Positions 6,711 to 7,620 of a DNA stretch of 7,620 nt are shown here, in pieces. The stretch is from Bacteroidales bacterium (lineage in GTDB: Bacteria; Bacteroidota; Bacteroidia; Bacteroidales; BM520). A model generated the notes under the pieces. That model saw nothing but the letters and a program-made list of their open reading frames with translations. It searched no databases and was not told where the DNA came from. Each line of letters begins with the position of its first letter. Positions within the stretch are counted from its first letter, which is position 1. The translations under genes were made by a program, and so were the position numbers. The DNA lies in the NCBI GenBank assembly GCA_028701815.1, contig JAQVPY010000104.1, forward strand, positions 1 through 7,620. Reading direction: 5' to 3'.

Positions 6711-7620
6711 TTAGAATGTTACGTTTACACCGATTGTGAATGAACGGGTTTTAGGATATACATTATACATATCTATACCGTAAGATAATCCGTCGATGGT
6801 TGTTTCCGGGTCTAAGCCGGAGTAGCCCGTGATGGTAAACAGATTATTAGAAGCCAAATATAATCTAAGGGTTTGGATATATTTGATTCTTGTCATGTTG
6901 AAGTTATAACCGAGAGCGAGGTAGTCGAGGCGCAGGAAAGATCCGTCTTCAACATAGTAGTCGCAAACGGCGGGGCCGCTTGTTCTGCCGAGTTCAGCCC
7001 AGGTGAGGGCGTCTTCGAGGCAGTTGAGGTTCGGAAGGTTGCCTGGGTAATCGAGGAGCATTCTCGTAGCGTTATAAACGTCGTTACCTATCATAGATCT
7101 GAAGTTGATGTCAACGGTCCAGTTTTTGAAAATAATGAAAGAGTTGGAGAAGCCGATTTCAAAGTCGGGTGTTGCACTTCCGGCGACATATCTTTGAGCC
7201 TGGTCAATATTTGTTGTATATCCGCCTGTGCTTGTCTTATAGACGAATTCTCCGTCGAGGAGGTATGGGGTTCCGTCGGACCTGAGTACCAGTTCCGGAA
7301 CATAGAAAATACCTATTTCGTAGCCTTCGATGATACCTGTAACCCAGTTGGAGTTACCGATAAGGCCGGGGCCTGTGATATAGCCGTCTTTTCTTACGCC
7401 GTCGGAAGAAGTAAATTCGCCGAGGGAGATAATTTTCTGATGGTTATGTGAGGCGCTGAGAGATGATCTCCATTTGAGGTTCGGCTTGTCAATGATGTAG
7501 CCCTGAACGTTTAATTCGACACCTCTGTTGATCATTTTACCTGAGTTGGCGTAAGTGGTACTTGCCAAGTTTGGCGGAACCGGCACTGAATAAGAGCCGA
7601 GCATATCGGTAGTGGTCTTG
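6711..7620 (-). CDS. SusC/RagA-family TonB-dependent outer-membrane receptor, C-terminal part only
   Basis: C-terminal beta-barrel of a TonB-dependent importer that carries glycans across the outer membrane with a SusD partner. Seen: 302 codons and a TAA stop; the frame is open to the right edge (KTTTDM before the Met codon at 7604), so that Met is internal. Family landmarks in order: KTTTDMLGSYSVPVPP; NRGVELNVQGYI; an ATPDFEIGFSNSF strand with NWTVDINFRSMIGNDVYNATR; VEDGSFLRLDYLALGYNF; LRLYLASNNLFTITGYSGLDPE; and the ending YPKTRSFTIGVNVTF with terminal Phe, as is usual for outer-membrane barrels. Whole family members run about 1000 residues, so roughly two thirds, including the plug and TonB box, lie outside the window. 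It is first of the visible operon; any promoter is off to the right. Confidence 0.96.
   Translation of the reverse strand, partial: KTTTDMLGSYSVPVPPNLASTTYANSGKMINRGVELNVQGYIIDKPNLKWRSSLSASHNHQKIISLGEFTSSDGVRKDGYITGPGLIGNSNWVTGIIEGYEIGIFYVPELVLRSDGTPYLLDGEFVYKTSTGGYTTNIDQAQRYVAGSATPDFEIGFSNSFIIFKNWTVDINFRSMIGNDVYNATRMLLDYPGNLPNLNCLEDALTWAELGRTSGPAVCDYYVEDGSFLRLDYLALGYNFNMTRIKYIQTLRLYLASNNLFTITGYSGLDPETTIDGLSYGIDMYNVYPKTRSFTIGVNVTF

Noticed and set aside
6873..7451. Plus-strand ORF of 192 codons
   Set aside because: It is a shadow of the SusC-like barrel. The minus frame carries many family landmarks, while this frame has no recognisable motif.
7602..7604. ATG at 7604 as the start of the SusC-like gene
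   Set aside because: The frame stays open to the right edge, and KTTTDMLGSYSVPVPP is an internal SusC motif; the family is about 1000 residues long.

Overview
The window looks like a chromosomal segment from a member of the Bacteroidota, probably Bacteroidales-like. Three things point there. A SusC/SusD/SusE-type outer-membrane glycan uptake operon is present. A Bacteroidota-type promoter element (TAnnTTTG) stands in front of a small RNA. Start codons sit behind A/T-rich leaders without a clear Shine-Dalgarno sequence. The cas9 gene is also of the large type II-C kind familiar from this phylum. Genus and species cannot be read from the sequence.

Layout, left to right. Positions 1-3213 (minus strand) hold the first 1071 codons of a Cas9 gene. 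It is open throughout and runs off the left edge, so the wedge and PAM-interacting C-terminus, and any cas1, cas2 and CRISPR array, are not visible. Positions 3214-3706 are intergenic. This stretch carries a probable tracrRNA on the plus strand (about 3351-3433), divergent from cas9, with a -7 promoter box, an anti-repeat, an AAGG...CC stem and a terminator hairpin. It is followed by a nested palindromic element bounded by 7-bp direct repeats (3448-3552), a hairpin and short A-rich tandem repeats (3577-3641), and a strong terminator (3661-3688). Positions 3707-7620 hold three minus-strand genes in the order susC-like (5' end cut by the right edge), susD-like, susE/F-like, ending at that terminator.

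How the parts work together. Cas9, tracrRNA and an unseen array would form a type II-C CRISPR immune system. All nuclease residues that can be placed by motif are present (Asp8, Glu737, His822, Asn845, His1009, Asp1012), so both nuclease centres look intact. The anti-repeat predicts how the host CRISPR repeat should begin (TTGTGAATTGCTTAAAA). The Sus genes encode a TonB-dependent outer-membrane channel, its glycan-binding surface lipoprotein lid and a second, multi-domain surface lipoprotein. No glycoside hydrolase or regulator is in view, so the substrate is unknown. The two systems appear functionally unrelated neighbours, separated by the terminator and the repeat-rich spacer.

The most interesting part is the cas9/tracrRNA pair. 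It is a recognisable system rather than a new class, but the dual-RNA architecture can be largely reconstructed from this window.
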